From Streptomyces sp. IMTB 2501 (lineage in GTDB: Bacteria; Actinomycetota; Actinomycetes; Streptomycetales; Streptomycetaceae), in contig NZ_MQUS01000028.1 in assembly GCF_001953885.1 (NCBI RefSeq), positions 42,140 through 106,139 on the forward strand: DNA of 64,000 nt, given 5' to 3'. Below are positions 25,104 through 33,196 of this stretch, one piece after another. The number at the start of each line of letters is the position of its first letter. Within the stretch, counting starts at the first letter, position 1. The notes below the pieces were generated by a model that worked only from the letters and a program-made list of their open reading frames with translations, was not told the DNA's origin and did no database searches. The position numbers and the translations under genes were made by a program.

Positions 25104-25799
25104 TCAGCTACCGGCCAGGTGTTCCAGCAGCGCCAGCGAGTGGGCGTTGGAGGCGGCGACGATCGAGCGGGCGGTGTCGGACTCGCGGCGGGCCAGCGCG
25201 TCGACCAGGTCCGTGTGCCCGGCCCACAGGCGCCCGCGCAGGTCGGGCAGGCGGAGCAGATGCTGCACCGCGCACACCCAGGACTGCACGCGCAGCCGGT
25301 CGAGGAAGTCGCCGAGGTAGGGATTGCCGAACAGGGCGCTCAGCTCGCGCCAGAAGCGGAGGTCGTAGCCGATGAGGATGGTGAGGTCGCCGGCCGCCGC
25401 CGCCCGCTGGGCCTCCTCGCCGCGGCGGCGCACGGTGGCCAGGGCCGCGGTCGTGCGCGGGTCCTCCGGCGGGGTGTGGAAGGCGGGGTGGCCGGTGCTG
25501 AGGGCCTGGAACATGCCGTCGGTGACCAGGCTGCGGGCCTCGATCATGTTCCGGTAGTCGGTGAGGGTGTACTCCGGCACGCGGAATCCGCGGTGCTGGT
25601 CGGCTTCCAGGATGCCCTGTGCGGACAGGTCGACCAGCGCCTCGCGCACGGGCGTGGCGGAGACGCCGTACTGCTCGGCGATCTCCTTGACCGTGAACGC
25701 CCGTCCCGGCCGCAGCCGCCCCGCCAGCACCTCGTCACGGAGCGCGTCCGCGATCTGCTGGCGCAGGGTGCTGCGCGTCACGGCACCGGTGCCGGGCAT
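25104..25799 (-). CDS. GntR-family regulator, FadR/FCD subfamily
   Basis: Transcription factor of 231 residues: winged helix at about 10-75 (LRQQIADALRDEVLAGRLRP, VKEIAEQYGVSATPVREAL, GFRVPEYT) and an all-helical FCD ligand domain (EARSLVTDGM, FWRELSALFGNPYL, ALLEHLAGS). ATG 25799 follows GAGGAG. It sits just downstream of a class III aminotransferase gene on the same strand and probably regulates it in response to its substrate. The 134-base gap upstream contains the repeat gtgaactgcgccgtgaacta, with no assigned role. Confidence 0.88.
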   Translation of the reverse strand: MPGTGAVTRSTLRQQIADALRDEVLAGRLRPGRAFTVKEIAEQYGVSATPVREALVDLSAQGILEADQHRGFRVPEYTLTDYRNMIEARSLVTDGMFQALSTGHPAFHTPPEDPRTTAALATVRRRGEEAQRAAAAGDLTILIGYDLRFWRELSALFGNPYLGDFLDRLRVQSWVCAVQHLLRLPDLRGRLWAGHTDLVDALARRESDTARSIVAASNAHSLALLEHLAGS

Positions 25800-25933
25800 C
25801 GTCGGAGTCTCCTCGCGCGTAGATGACGTACTCGCCTACCTCTTACGAGCACGTCACCTTACGCGTTCGAGCCTGCCCGACGTCAGCCGCTGTTCGGTTA
25901 CGCCCTGTACCGCACCGTGAACTGCGCCGTGAA

Positions 25934-27289
25934 CTACGCCGTGTACTCGTCGGCCACGGTCAGTGCCGCGTCCAGGGCGGCGAAGCCCTCCTTCAGTTCG
26001 GCCTCCGTGACCGTGCACGGCGGGACGACATGCGTCCGGTTCATGTTCACGAAGGGCCACACGCCGTGCTGCTTGGCGGTGGCCGCGAACGCGGCCATGG
26101 GGGCGTTCGCCTCGCCCGTGGCGTTGTAGGGCACCAGCGGTTCGCGGGTCTCGCGGTTCCTCACCAGGTCCAGCGCCCAGAACATGCCGACACCGCGCAC
26201 CTCGCCGACGCTCGGGTGCCGCTCGGCCAGCTCGGCCAGGGCCGGGCCGACGACGCTCTCGCCGAGCCGCGCGGCGTTCTCGACCACGCCCTCCTCCGCC
26301 ATCACGTTGATCGTGGCGACGGCGGCGGCACAGGCCAGCGGGTGCCCGGAGTAGGTCAGACCGCCCGGGTAGGGCCGCTTGCCGAAGGTCTCGGCGATCT
26401 TCTCGGAGATCGCGACGCCGCCGAGCGGGACGTAACCCGAGTTCACGCCCTTGGCGAAGGTCAGCAGGTCGGGTACGACACCGAAGAGATCGGCGGCGAA
26501 CCACTCGCCGGTGCGCCCGAAGCCGGCCATGACCTCGTCCAGGATGAAGACGATGCCGTACTTGTCGCAGATCTCCCGGACACCGGCCAGATAGCCGGGC
26601 GGCGGGACCATGATCCCGGCCGTACCGGGGACGGTCTCCAGGATGATCGCCGCGACCGTGCCCGGCCCCTCGAAGGCGATCGTCGTCTCCAGGTGCTCCA
26701 GCGCCCGCGCGGTCTCCTGCTCTTCCGTCTGCGCGTAGAAGCGGGAGCGGTAGAGGAACGGCGTCCAGAAGCGGACGACGCCGTTCGTGGCGGTGTCGCT
26801 CGCCCAGCGACGCGGGTCGCCGGTGAGGTTGATCGCCTGCTGGGTGCCGCCGTGGTACGAGCGGTAGGCCGAGAGCACCTTCGGGCGGCCCGTGTGCAGC
26901 CGGGCCATCCGCACCGCGTGCTCGACGGCGTCCGCGCCGGCGTTGGTGAAGAAGATCTTGTCCAGGTCGCCGGGGGTCCGCTCGGCGATCAGCCGGGCCG
27001 CCTCCGAGCGCGCCTCGATCGCGAAGGCGGGCGCGAAGGTCGTCATCGTGGCCGCCTGCTCCTGAATGGCCGCGACGACCTTCGGGTGCTGGTAGCCGAT
27101 GTTCGTGTAGACGAGCCCGCTGGTGAAGTCCAGGTACCGCTTGCCGTCGTAGTCCCAGAAGTACGACCCCTCGGCGCCGGCGACGGCGAGCGGGTCGATC
27201 AGGTCCTGCGCGGACCAGGAGTGGAAGACGTGCGCACGGTCCGCGGCCTTCACTGCGGCGCCGGCATCGGGGTTGGGCTGAGGGGTCAT
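25934..27289 (-). CDS. Class III aminotransferase
   Basis: PLP-dependent omega-aminotransferase, 451 residues. Landmarks are YFWDYDGKRYLDFTSGLV at the N-terminus, FFTNAGADAVEHAVRMAR, the SYHGGT block, the cofactor-binding ILDEVMAGFGRTGEWF and the Schiff-base lysine in FAKGVNSGYVPLGG. Relatives use omega-amino acids such as beta-alanine, taurine or 4-aminobutyrate with pyruvate or oxoglutarate; the exact substrate is open. The ATG has TACGCT six bases upstream. The neighbouring GntR gene suggests an inducible catabolic unit. Confidence 0.9.
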   Translation of the reverse strand: MTPQPNPDAGAAVKAADRAHVFHSWSAQDLIDPLAVAGAEGSYFWDYDGKRYLDFTSGLVYTNIGYQHPKVVAAIQEQAATMTTFAPAFAIEARSEAARLIAERTPGDLDKIFFTNAGADAVEHAVRMARLHTGRPKVLSAYRSYHGGTQQAINLTGDPRRWASDTATNGVVRFWTPFLYRSRFYAQTEEQETARALEHLETTIAFEGPGTVAAIILETVPGTAGIMVPPPGYLAGVREICDKYGIVFILDEVMAGFGRTGEWFAADLFGVVPDLLTFAKGVNSGYVPLGGVAISEKIAETFGKRPYPGGLTYSGHPLACAAAVATINVMAEEGVVENAARLGESVVGPALAELAERHPSVGEVRGVGMFWALDLVRNRETREPLVPYNATGEANAPMAAFAATAKQHGVWPFVNMNRTHVVPPCTVTEAELKEGFAALDAALTVADEYTA

Positions 27290-27604
27290 GCGGCGAGCGT
27301 AAATGTCCGCGATGCGGAAGGCCTATCGGCGTCTTGTTCTGTGGACGGGGGGATTCCGCGACAGGTTGTCCACGCGTGTGTGGCTACGACAGCCTCGGCG
27401 ACCGGGAGCGGGGCACACGACCGCCTGCCTCGCCCGCGCCGGGTACGAGGTCCCGAGCGGCTGAGTGGCCTGTTACTGAACCGTAGGCGCCGGGCCGCGC
27501 GACTCCCCCGAGGGGCCGGATTATTCTCGGTCCGTCGTACACGTATGCGTGGCTGCGGGGCGCGTGCGGGGTGTCCGGGGTACGGGGGGAAGGCGGGGCG
27601 GGCC
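27290..27604. other. Divergent intergenic region, 315 bases
   Basis: Holds a leaderless -10 box for the aminotransferase (TACGCT on the minus strand, 27296-27301) and a candidate -10 for the kinase gene (TATTCT, 27522-27527). No small gene or RNA could be supported. Confidence 0.5.
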
Positions 27605-29458
27605 ATGGAGAAGCTGGGGGCGGGGGATCCGCCGCACATCGGCGGCTACCGGCTGCTGGCACGGCTGGGCGCGGGCGGCATGGGGCAGGTGTATCTGGCC
27701 CGCTCGGAGCGGGGTCGTACCGTCGCCGTGAAACTGGTCCGCGAGGAACTCGCCGCACAGGAGGAGTTCCGGGCGCGCTTCCGGCAGGAGGTGCAGGCCG
27801 CGCGGCGGGTCGGCGGGTACTGGACCGCGCCCGTGCTCGACGCCGACACCGAGGCGCCGGTGCCGTGGGTGGCCACGGGATACGTCGCCGGGCCGAGTCT
27901 GCAGCAGGTCGTCGGCCACGATCACGGGGCGCTGCCCGAGCGGTCGGTACGGATCCTCGCGGCGGGGCTCGCGCATGCGCTGAAGGACATCCATGCTGCG
28001 GGGATCGTGCACCGGGATCTGAAGCCGTCGAACGTGCTCGTGACCATCGACGGGCCGCGCGTGATCGACTTCGGGATCGCGCGGGCGCTGGAGACGACGT
28101 CGCCGGGCGGGGAGGGACTGACCCGGACCGGGTCGCTGGTCGGATCGCCGGGGTTCATGGCGCCCGAGCAGGTGCGGGGGGACCGGATCACGCCGGCCTG
28201 CGATGTGTTCTGCCTGGGGTCCATGCTCGCCTACGCGGCTACGGGGGCGATGCCCTTCGGGACCGCCGACAGCGGTGCGCACGCGTTGATGTTCCGGATC
28301 GCTCAGGAGGAGCCGGATCTGGCGGGGGTGCCGGAGGGGATCGCGGACCTGGTCCGGGATTGCCTGCGCAAGGATCCGGGGGCCCGGCCTTCGCTGGATG
28401 CGTTGCTGGAGCGGACCGGGGCGGAGGACACCGTGTCCGGGGGGCGGTCCCGGGATCCCTGGCTGCCGGGGGCGTTGGTCGCTCAACTCGGGCGGCATGC
28501 TGTGCAGTTGCTGGAGGTTGAGGATCCGGAGGGGGAGGACGCTTCCGGGGGCGGGGCGCCGTCCGGTGCCGGTGCGCCGGAGGGCACCCGGCCTCCGGCC
28601 GGGTCCGGGTTCCCGGCCGTACCAGCCGTACCGCCGTCGTCGGGTGCGGATGGTGGCGCCTCGGAGGCCGGCCGTGAGGGGGTGCCCGAGCATGCTGCCG
28701 TCTCTGATGCGCCGGTCGGGGGCGTGGAGCATCTGCCGACCGTCGTTTCGGGGCAGGCTCCGCCGGTCGCTCCCGGGTTCGGGTACGGGTACGCCCAGCA
28801 GCATCCCCAGTCGGGTGGCGGTGCCTACGGCTATCCGCAGCAGGCCGGGGGGCAGCAGCCGTACCCCTCCTATGGCGGGGCGCCGGAGGCGGAGCGGCGC
28901 AGTGGACGGTCCACCGCGCTGCTCGTCGTGGTCGCGCTGGTGGTGGCGCTGGGTGCGGGCGGCTCGGTGTACGCGTTGATGAACAACGGGGGCGGTGGCC
29001 ACGCCCAGGGAGGCGGGAAGGTCGGTCCCGCGCCTACCACAACCCCTGATCCCACCGCGTCCACGCCGTCCGACTCCGCCTCGGCCTCCGCGCCCACGGA
29101 CGGGGATGTCCCCGGCGGCTATCTGGGCACCTGGAAGGCGACGATCGACTCCGACGCGGGGATCAACACCCGCCAACTCACCATCCGGCAGGGCAAGGTG
29201 GGCGACAGCGTGCTGACGCTGATCGCGGACGGGCCGACGAACGACGGCGGCATGTACCACTGTGTCTTCGAGGCCAGGCTCACTCGACAGCCGGGCGCGG
29301 ACGGCACGTTGGAGATCGGTCCGTCCACCGTCACCAGCGGCGAACCCGCCACCTCCTGCACCCCGGGCGAGGCCACCGAGGTCACGCTGCTGCCGAGCGG
29401 CAGTCTGAAGCGGGCGAAGGCGAGCGGCGGGGAGAGCCTGACGTACACCAGGCAGTGA
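27605..29458 (+). CDS. Transmembrane Ser/Thr protein kinase (Hanks type)
   Basis: 617-residue receptor-like kinase. The kinase domain (about 12-275) has the glycine loop LGAGGMGQVYLA, K43 in VAVKLV, the catalytic loop HRDLKPSNVLV (D138), DFGIAR and GSPGFMAPEQVRGD. A Gly/Pro/Tyr-rich linker follows (GYGYAQQHPQSGGGAYGY), then one membrane helix at about 436-458, and a ~130-residue outer domain with two cysteines (YHCVFEARL, ATSCTPGE) in place of PASTA repeats. ATG 27605 chosen because the conserved kinase begins just after it, with GGGGGGAAGG upstream. The ligand of the outer domain is unknown. Confidence 0.93.
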   Translation: MEKLGAGDPPHIGGYRLLARLGAGGMGQVYLARSERGRTVAVKLVREELAAQEEFRARFRQEVQAARRVGGYWTAPVLDADTEAPVPWVATGYVAGPSLQQVVGHDHGALPERSVRILAAGLAHALKDIHAAGIVHRDLKPSNVLVTIDGPRVIDFGIARALETTSPGGEGLTRTGSLVGSPGFMAPEQVRGDRITPACDVFCLGSMLAYAATGAMPFGTADSGAHALMFRIAQEEPDLAGVPEGIADLVRDCLRKDPGARPSLDALLERTGAEDTVSGGRSRDPWLPGALVAQLGRHAVQLLEVEDPEGEDASGGGAPSGAGAPEGTRPPAGSGFPAVPAVPPSSGADGGASEAGREGVPEHAAVSDAPVGGVEHLPTVVSGQAPPVAPGFGYGYAQQHPQSGGGAYGYPQQAGGQQPYPSYGGAPEAERRSGRSTALLVVVALVVALGAGGSVYALMNNGGGGHAQGGGKVGPAPTTTPDPTASTPSDSASASAPTDGDVPGGYLGTWKATIDSDAGINTRQLTIRQGKVGDSVLTLIADGPTNDGGMYHCVFEARLTRQPGADGTLEIGPSTVTSGEPATSCTPGEATEVTLLPSGSLKRAKASGGESLTYTRQ

Positions 29459-29460
29459 GC

Positions 29461-30210
29461 CTAACGGGGCTCCGGCGGGCGCTGGCGGGGCATGTTCGGA
29501 CGGGTGCCGTTCGCCGGGGGCAGGGGGAAACGGCCGCCGGAGCCCGCGGCTTCCTGTCGTGGCACATACGACACCGCCGCCTGGATCCCCAGCGGAGCCG
29601 CCCCGGTGCGGAACTCGACCATCCAGTCGGTGGTCTCCGTGCGCACCAGTTCCGTGATGTCCTCCGAGAAGCGCCGCAGCACCCCGAGGCACCGCTCGGA
29701 CGCCTCGCTCGCCGTGCCCTCCGCCGGGCCCAGGACCTCCCGGATGCTCTCGGAGGCCCAGTCGAACTGCAAGGCCTGAAGGCGGCGCTGCACCGCCTGG
29801 GCCGTGGCCACGTCCCGCATCCAGCCCGACGTCACGCCGAAGAACCGGTCGATGCCGGCACAGGCCACCGCCAGCAGCAGCGCCAGACAGCCCCACGGCG
29901 CCACCCCGCGCGCCGCGCCCGCCAGGTCCAGCAGTGGCAGCGCGGCACCGGCCACCGCACCCGCCGCCGCGGCCGACCGCAGTGCCCGCGCGCCGCGCCG
30001 CTTCCACACCCGGTCCCGCAGATACCAGGACGCCGTGTCCAGCGCCCCGCGCTCCACCCACCGGTACAGCTCGTCGAGCCGCTCGGCGGGCTCCCCCCAG
30101 TCCCCGAGCGGAAAGGCCCGCCCGGTCAGATCGCCCGGCCGCAGCCCGGCCGCATCCTCGCCCCGCCCGTCCTGTGGCGGACCCTCGGGCTGCATCTCCG
30201 GCTGACCCAC
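29461..30210 (-). CDS. SLATT domain membrane protein
   Basis: 249-residue protein with a hairpin of two membrane helices (AAAAGAVAGAALPLLDLAG and APWGCLALLLAVACAGID) between an N-terminal helix (ERGALDTASWYLRDRVWKRR) and a C-terminal coiled region (AQAVQRRLQALQFDWASESI). This is the layout of the SLATT 2TM family, known mainly as pore-type effectors of SMODS/SLOG nucleotide-signalling conflict systems, though chromosomal streptomycete copies have no known role. Start at GTG 30210 because AGGGAG lies six bases upstream; GTG 30231 is in frame. It converges on the Ser/Thr kinase gene with two bases between stops. Confidence 0.65.
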   Translation of the reverse strand: MGQPEMQPEGPPQDGRGEDAAGLRPGDLTGRAFPLGDWGEPAERLDELYRWVERGALDTASWYLRDRVWKRRGARALRSAAAAGAVAGAALPLLDLAGAARGVAPWGCLALLLAVACAGIDRFFGVTSGWMRDVATAQAVQRRLQALQFDWASESIREVLGPAEGTASEASERCLGVLRRFSEDITELVRTETTDWMVEFRTGAAPLGIQAAVSYVPRQEAAGSGGRFPLPPANGTRPNMPRQRPPEPR

Positions 30211-30454
30211 CCGGCACTCCCTACTGATCACTGATCACGACCGGTCACGCAGCGTGACACACCCTTCCGACGTGCGGCACCCTTCCTACCGCCCAATGGG
30301 TGGCGAAGAAGGAGCTTTCCCGGCTTTTCCGCCCGGAAGAGGGTCTTGATCAGGTATAGGCGTCGTGCACTTCTCACTCGAAAGAGTGGCGGGGCGACGG
30401 GGGCCTGGACCACGTAGGCTCATGCTCAAGGAGAAGAACGTAGAGGAGCTGATC

Positions 30455-30817
30455 GTGATCCCCGGTGGTGGCCAGCCCAACATGCAGCAGTTGCTCCAGC
30501 AGGCCCAGAAGATGCAGCAGGATCTCCAGCGGGCGCAGGAGGAACTGGCGAACACGGAGGTCGACGGGCAGGCGGGCGGCGGTCTGGTCAGGGCCACCGT
30601 GACCGGCGCCGGTGAGCTGCGGGCGCTGAAGATCGACCCGAAGGCCGTGGACCCGGAGGCTGCATCCGTCGAGGAGACGGTCGAGACCCTCGCCGACCTG
30701 ATCGTGGCGGCCGTACAGGCGGCGAACGAGAACGCGCAGACGCTCCAGCAGCAGAAGCTCGGCCCGCTGGCCCAGGGCCTCGGCGGCGGCACAGGCATCC
30801 CCGGTCTGCCGTTCTGA
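30455..30817 (+). CDS. YbaB/EbfC family nucleoid-associated protein
   Basis: Small DNA-binding dimer of 120 residues: an N-terminal coiled coil rich in Gln (NMQQLLQQAQKMQQDLQRAQ) and the VDGQAGGGLVRATVTGAGEL strand region. It is found next to recR in most bacteria. The GTG start at 30455 follows GAGGAG at ideal spacing; longer in-frame starts lack one. TAGGCT at 30415-30420 is a possible -10 box. The C-terminal QGLGGGTGIPGLPF tail is usual in actinobacteria. Confidence 0.93.
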   Translation: MIPGGGQPNMQQLLQQAQKMQQDLQRAQEELANTEVDGQAGGGLVRATVTGAGELRALKIDPKAVDPEAASVEETVETLADLIVAAVQAANENAQTLQQQKLGPLAQGLGGGTGIPGLPF

Positions 30818-30868
30818 GGCCGGGCCAACTACGGTACGAACCGAAAGGTCTCCAGGAAGGGCAGTCCG

Positions 30869-31468
30869 GTGTACGAAGGCGTGGTCCAGGACCTCATCGA
30901 CGAGCTGGGGCGGTTGCCCGGCGTCGGTCCCAAGAGCGCGCAGCGGATCGCCTTCCACATCCTGCAGGCCGAGCCGACGGACGTGAAGCGGCTCGCGCAG
31001 GCGCTGATGGAGGTCAAGGCGAAGGTCCGCTTCTGCGCGACGTGCGGCAACGTGGCGCAGGAGGAGCTGTGCGGCATCTGCCGTGACCCGCGCCGGGACC
31101 CCTCGGTCATCTGCGTGGTGGAGGAGCCGAAGGACGTCGTCGCCATCGAGCGCACCCGCGAGTTCCGCGGGCGCTACCACGTCCTGGGCGGCGCCATCAG
31201 CCCGATCGAGGGTGTCGGTCCCGACGACCTGCGTATACGAGAACTTCTCGCGCGGTTGGCCGACGGGACGGTCACGGAACTGATCCTGGCCACGGACCCG
31301 AATCTGGAGGGCGAGGCGACGGCGACGTACCTCGCTCGCATGATCAAGCCCATGGGCCTGAAGGTCACCCGCCTGGCCAGCGGCCTCCCGGTGGGTGGCG
31401 ACCTGGAATACGCGGACGAGGTCACACTCGGCCGCGCCTTCGAGGGGAGACGACTCCTAGATGTCTGA
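30869..31468 (+). CDS. recR: Recombination protein RecR
   Basis: Ring-forming protein of the RecFOR gap-repair pathway, 199 residues. It shows the N-terminal helix-hairpin-helix GRLPGVGPKSAQRIAFHIL, the four-cysteine zinc finger (FCATCGN and LCGICRD), and the Toprim domain with VVEEPKDVVAIE and ATDPNLEGEATA. GTG 30869 follows AGGAAGG. It overlaps the DUF5063 gene by 8 bases, forming a ybaB-recR-DUF5063 operon. Confidence 0.97.
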   Translation: MYEGVVQDLIDELGRLPGVGPKSAQRIAFHILQAEPTDVKRLAQALMEVKAKVRFCATCGNVAQEELCGICRDPRRDPSVICVVEEPKDVVAIERTREFRGRYHVLGGAISPIEGVGPDDLRIRELLARLADGTVTELILATDPNLEGEATATYLARMIKPMGLKVTRLASGLPVGGDLEYADEVTLGRAFEGRRLLDV

Positions 31469-32123
31469 CGCCACACTGCACGCGACCGCTCAGAACCCGG
31501 ACGATTTCGTGGTTCAGATCGCGGACCAGGTCGAGAGCTTCCTGGTGGCCGTCGCGGAGGTATCGAGAGGCGACGAGCCGGGCTCGACCGTGCCCTTCCT
31601 CCTCCTGGAGGTCTCCCAGCTGCTGCTGGCCGGCGGCCGCCTCGGCGCGCACGAGGACATCGTCCCCGAGGAGCGCTACGAGCCCGACCTGGGCCCGGAG
31701 CCGGACGTCGACGAACTGCGGGAGAACCTGGCCCGCCTCCTTGAGCCGGTCGACGTCTACTCCGAGGTCTTCGACCCCTACGAGCCGCGCAAGGCGCCCG
31801 TCCCGGCCCGTATCTCCGACGACCTGGCCGACGTCATCACCGACCTGCGCCACGGCATGGCCCACTACCGCGCCGGCCGCACCACGGAGGCCCTGTGGTG
31901 GTGGCAGTTCTCCTACTTCTCCAACTGGGGCCCGACGGCTTCCGCCGTGCTGCGCGCCCTGCAGTCGGTCCTCATCCACGTCCGTCTCAACCAGCCCCTG
32001 GAAGAGCTCGACGGCCTCGACACCGACCAGGCCACCATGGGCGACGAGACCCTGGAGTTCGAGGCGGGCCGCGTCATGGCGGAGGAGATCGGCGGACCGC
32101 TGGGGATCCGTCCGGGGAAGTGA
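31461..32123 (+). CDS. DUF5063 family protein
   Basis: 220-residue acidic soluble protein, recognised by the ALWWWQFSYFSNWGPTAS motif and LADVITDLRHGMAHYRAG. It is the usual third gene of the actinobacterial ybaB-recR operon, and its start overlaps recR by 8 bases. Function unknown. A candidate small gene on the other strand overlaps its last 50 bases. Confidence 0.9.
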   Translation: MSDATLHATAQNPDDFVVQIADQVESFLVAVAEVSRGDEPGSTVPFLLLEVSQLLLAGGRLGAHEDIVPEERYEPDLGPEPDVDELRENLARLLEPVDVYSEVFDPYEPRKAPVPARISDDLADVITDLRHGMAHYRAGRTTEALWWWQFSYFSNWGPTASAVLRALQSVLIHVRLNQPLEELDGLDTDQATMGDETLEFEAGRVMAEEIGGPLGIRPGK

Positions 32124-32226
32124 AGCCGGACAGGTCCAACTCGTCCACATCTACGGTGACTTCAGGCTTCGTGTCCGCGTAGTCGTCCGCGCCCATGTCG
32201 CCGTCCTCCAGCAGAAGTACGCGCAC
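32074..32226 (-). CDS. Candidate small acidic protein, antisense to DUF5063 end
   Basis: 50 codons beginning GTG 32226 with TAGGGT (minus strand) seven bases upstream; an internal ATG 32196 has GGAGG seven bases before it. The first ~36 codons have the strong GC third-position bias of real genes and encode MRVLLLEDGDMGADDY then TKPEVTVDVDELDLSGF; the last 14, antisense to DUF5063, do not. It follows the TSUP permease gene on the same strand. Not recognised. The acidic DVDELDLSGF stretch is reminiscent of RiPP leaders, but no cysteine core follows. Confidence 0.4.
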   Translation of the reverse strand: MRVLLLEDGDMGADDYADTKPEVTVDVDELDLSGFTSPDGSPAVRRSPPP

Positions 32227-32233
32227 GGCTTGC

Positions 32234-32239
32234 ACCCTA
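32234..32239 (-). promoter_or_regulatory. -10 box TAGGGT before the small antisense gene
   Basis: Minus-strand TAGGGT, seven bases before GTG 32226; its first three bases are the stop codon of the permease gene. Confidence 0.35.
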
Positions 32240-32965
32240 GTGTCCGGGCCACATCCCCCACAGGCCCTTCGTCATCGCCGTGGCGCCGCCCGCCAGGGCC
32301 AGGGTGAGGACCAGGTGGCGGGCGCGGCGCTCGGGGATGCGGGCGGCGATCGTGTGGCCGGTCAGGGCGCCGATCGTCATCGCCGCGCCGGTGACGGCCC
32401 ATTGGGGCCCGGTCAGACGGGGCGTGCCGTTGGCGGCCAGGGAGAACGCGTTGACGGCGACGCCGTAGAACTGGGCGTTGGGGACGAACTCCCGTACCGT
32501 CCAGCCCGCGTTGAGAGCGTAGAGGGAGACGGGCGGGCCGCCCACGCCCGCCGCCGCGTTCATGAAGCCGCCCAGCGCGCCCGCCGTCACCGCTCCCGCG
32601 CCGCCCCGCAGGGCCGGGACACGGGCGCCGCGCAGCACGAGCAGCACGGCCACCGTCACCAGGGCCCCCATCACCAACAGCAGGACAGGACGCGGGAGTT
32701 GGCGGGTCATCCAGGCGCCTGCCGGGACCGTGCAGGCGGCCGCCAGACACAACGGCACCATCGCCGCCGGGCGGACGCGCCGCCAGCCGCCCGCCAGGCC
32801 CACGACGCTGATGGCGCCGGCGGCACAGTTGGCGAGCACCACCCCGTCGGCGGGCCCGAGCAGCAGCACCAGCGCCGGCACGGCGACCAGCGCGAAGCCC
32901 ATGCCGGTCAGCCACTGCACGCTCGCGCCGAGCAGCACGATCGCCGCGAGCGGGATCTCCGCCAT
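32237..32965 (-). CDS. TSUP (TauE/SafE) family membrane permease
   Basis: 242-residue integral membrane protein with about eight helices in two similar halves (LLGASVQWLTGMGFALVAVPALVLLLGP, then GALGGFMNAAAGVGGPPVSLYAL). The G-GxGGP motifs are typical of sulfite/sulfonate exporter-like permeases, some of which move sulfur compounds or organic anions. ATG 32965 taken from an upstream purine-rich stretch (AGGGGGCGG). No sulfur gene is adjacent, so the substrate is unknown. Confidence 0.85.
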   Translation of the reverse strand: MAEIPLAAIVLLGASVQWLTGMGFALVAVPALVLLLGPADGVVLANCAAGAISVVGLAGGWRRVRPAAMVPLCLAAACTVPAGAWMTRQLPRPVLLLVMGALVTVAVLLVLRGARVPALRGGAGAVTAGALGGFMNAAAGVGGPPVSLYALNAGWTVREFVPNAQFYGVAVNAFSLAANGTPRLTGPQWAVTGAAMTIGALTGHTIAARIPERRARHLVLTLALAGGATAMTKGLWGMWPGH

Positions 32966-33156
32966 GCCGCCCCCTGTGCCGTCATGCCGCACCACCCGGC
33001 GGTGGAAACGTGGAAACAGTGGTTGAAACCTAACGCTGTTACGAGTGTGACGCGGGGCACTTTTCCGCGTGGTACGGCGGAGGCTGGGCAGATGCGGAAC
33101 GCGGACGTCCGACGTCTCACCATGCGGGAGCAGGGTGGTGGAATTCGGGCGCTCGT

Positions 33157-33162
33157 TAGACT
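33157..33162 (+). promoter_or_regulatory. Candidate -10 box of lysC
   Basis: TAGACT, 34 bases before the lysC GTG; the leader would be about 28 bases with GAGGAG. Confidence 0.4.
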
Positions 33163-33196
33163 GAGCCGACACAAACGAACCGAGCGAGGAGCGCAC

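Noticed and set aside
25823..27600. Plus-strand open frame running from the GntR promoter into the Ser/Thr kinase
   Set aside because: It is antisense to the aminotransferase gene, has Arg/Gly-rich shadow composition, and the kinase has a proper start at 27605.
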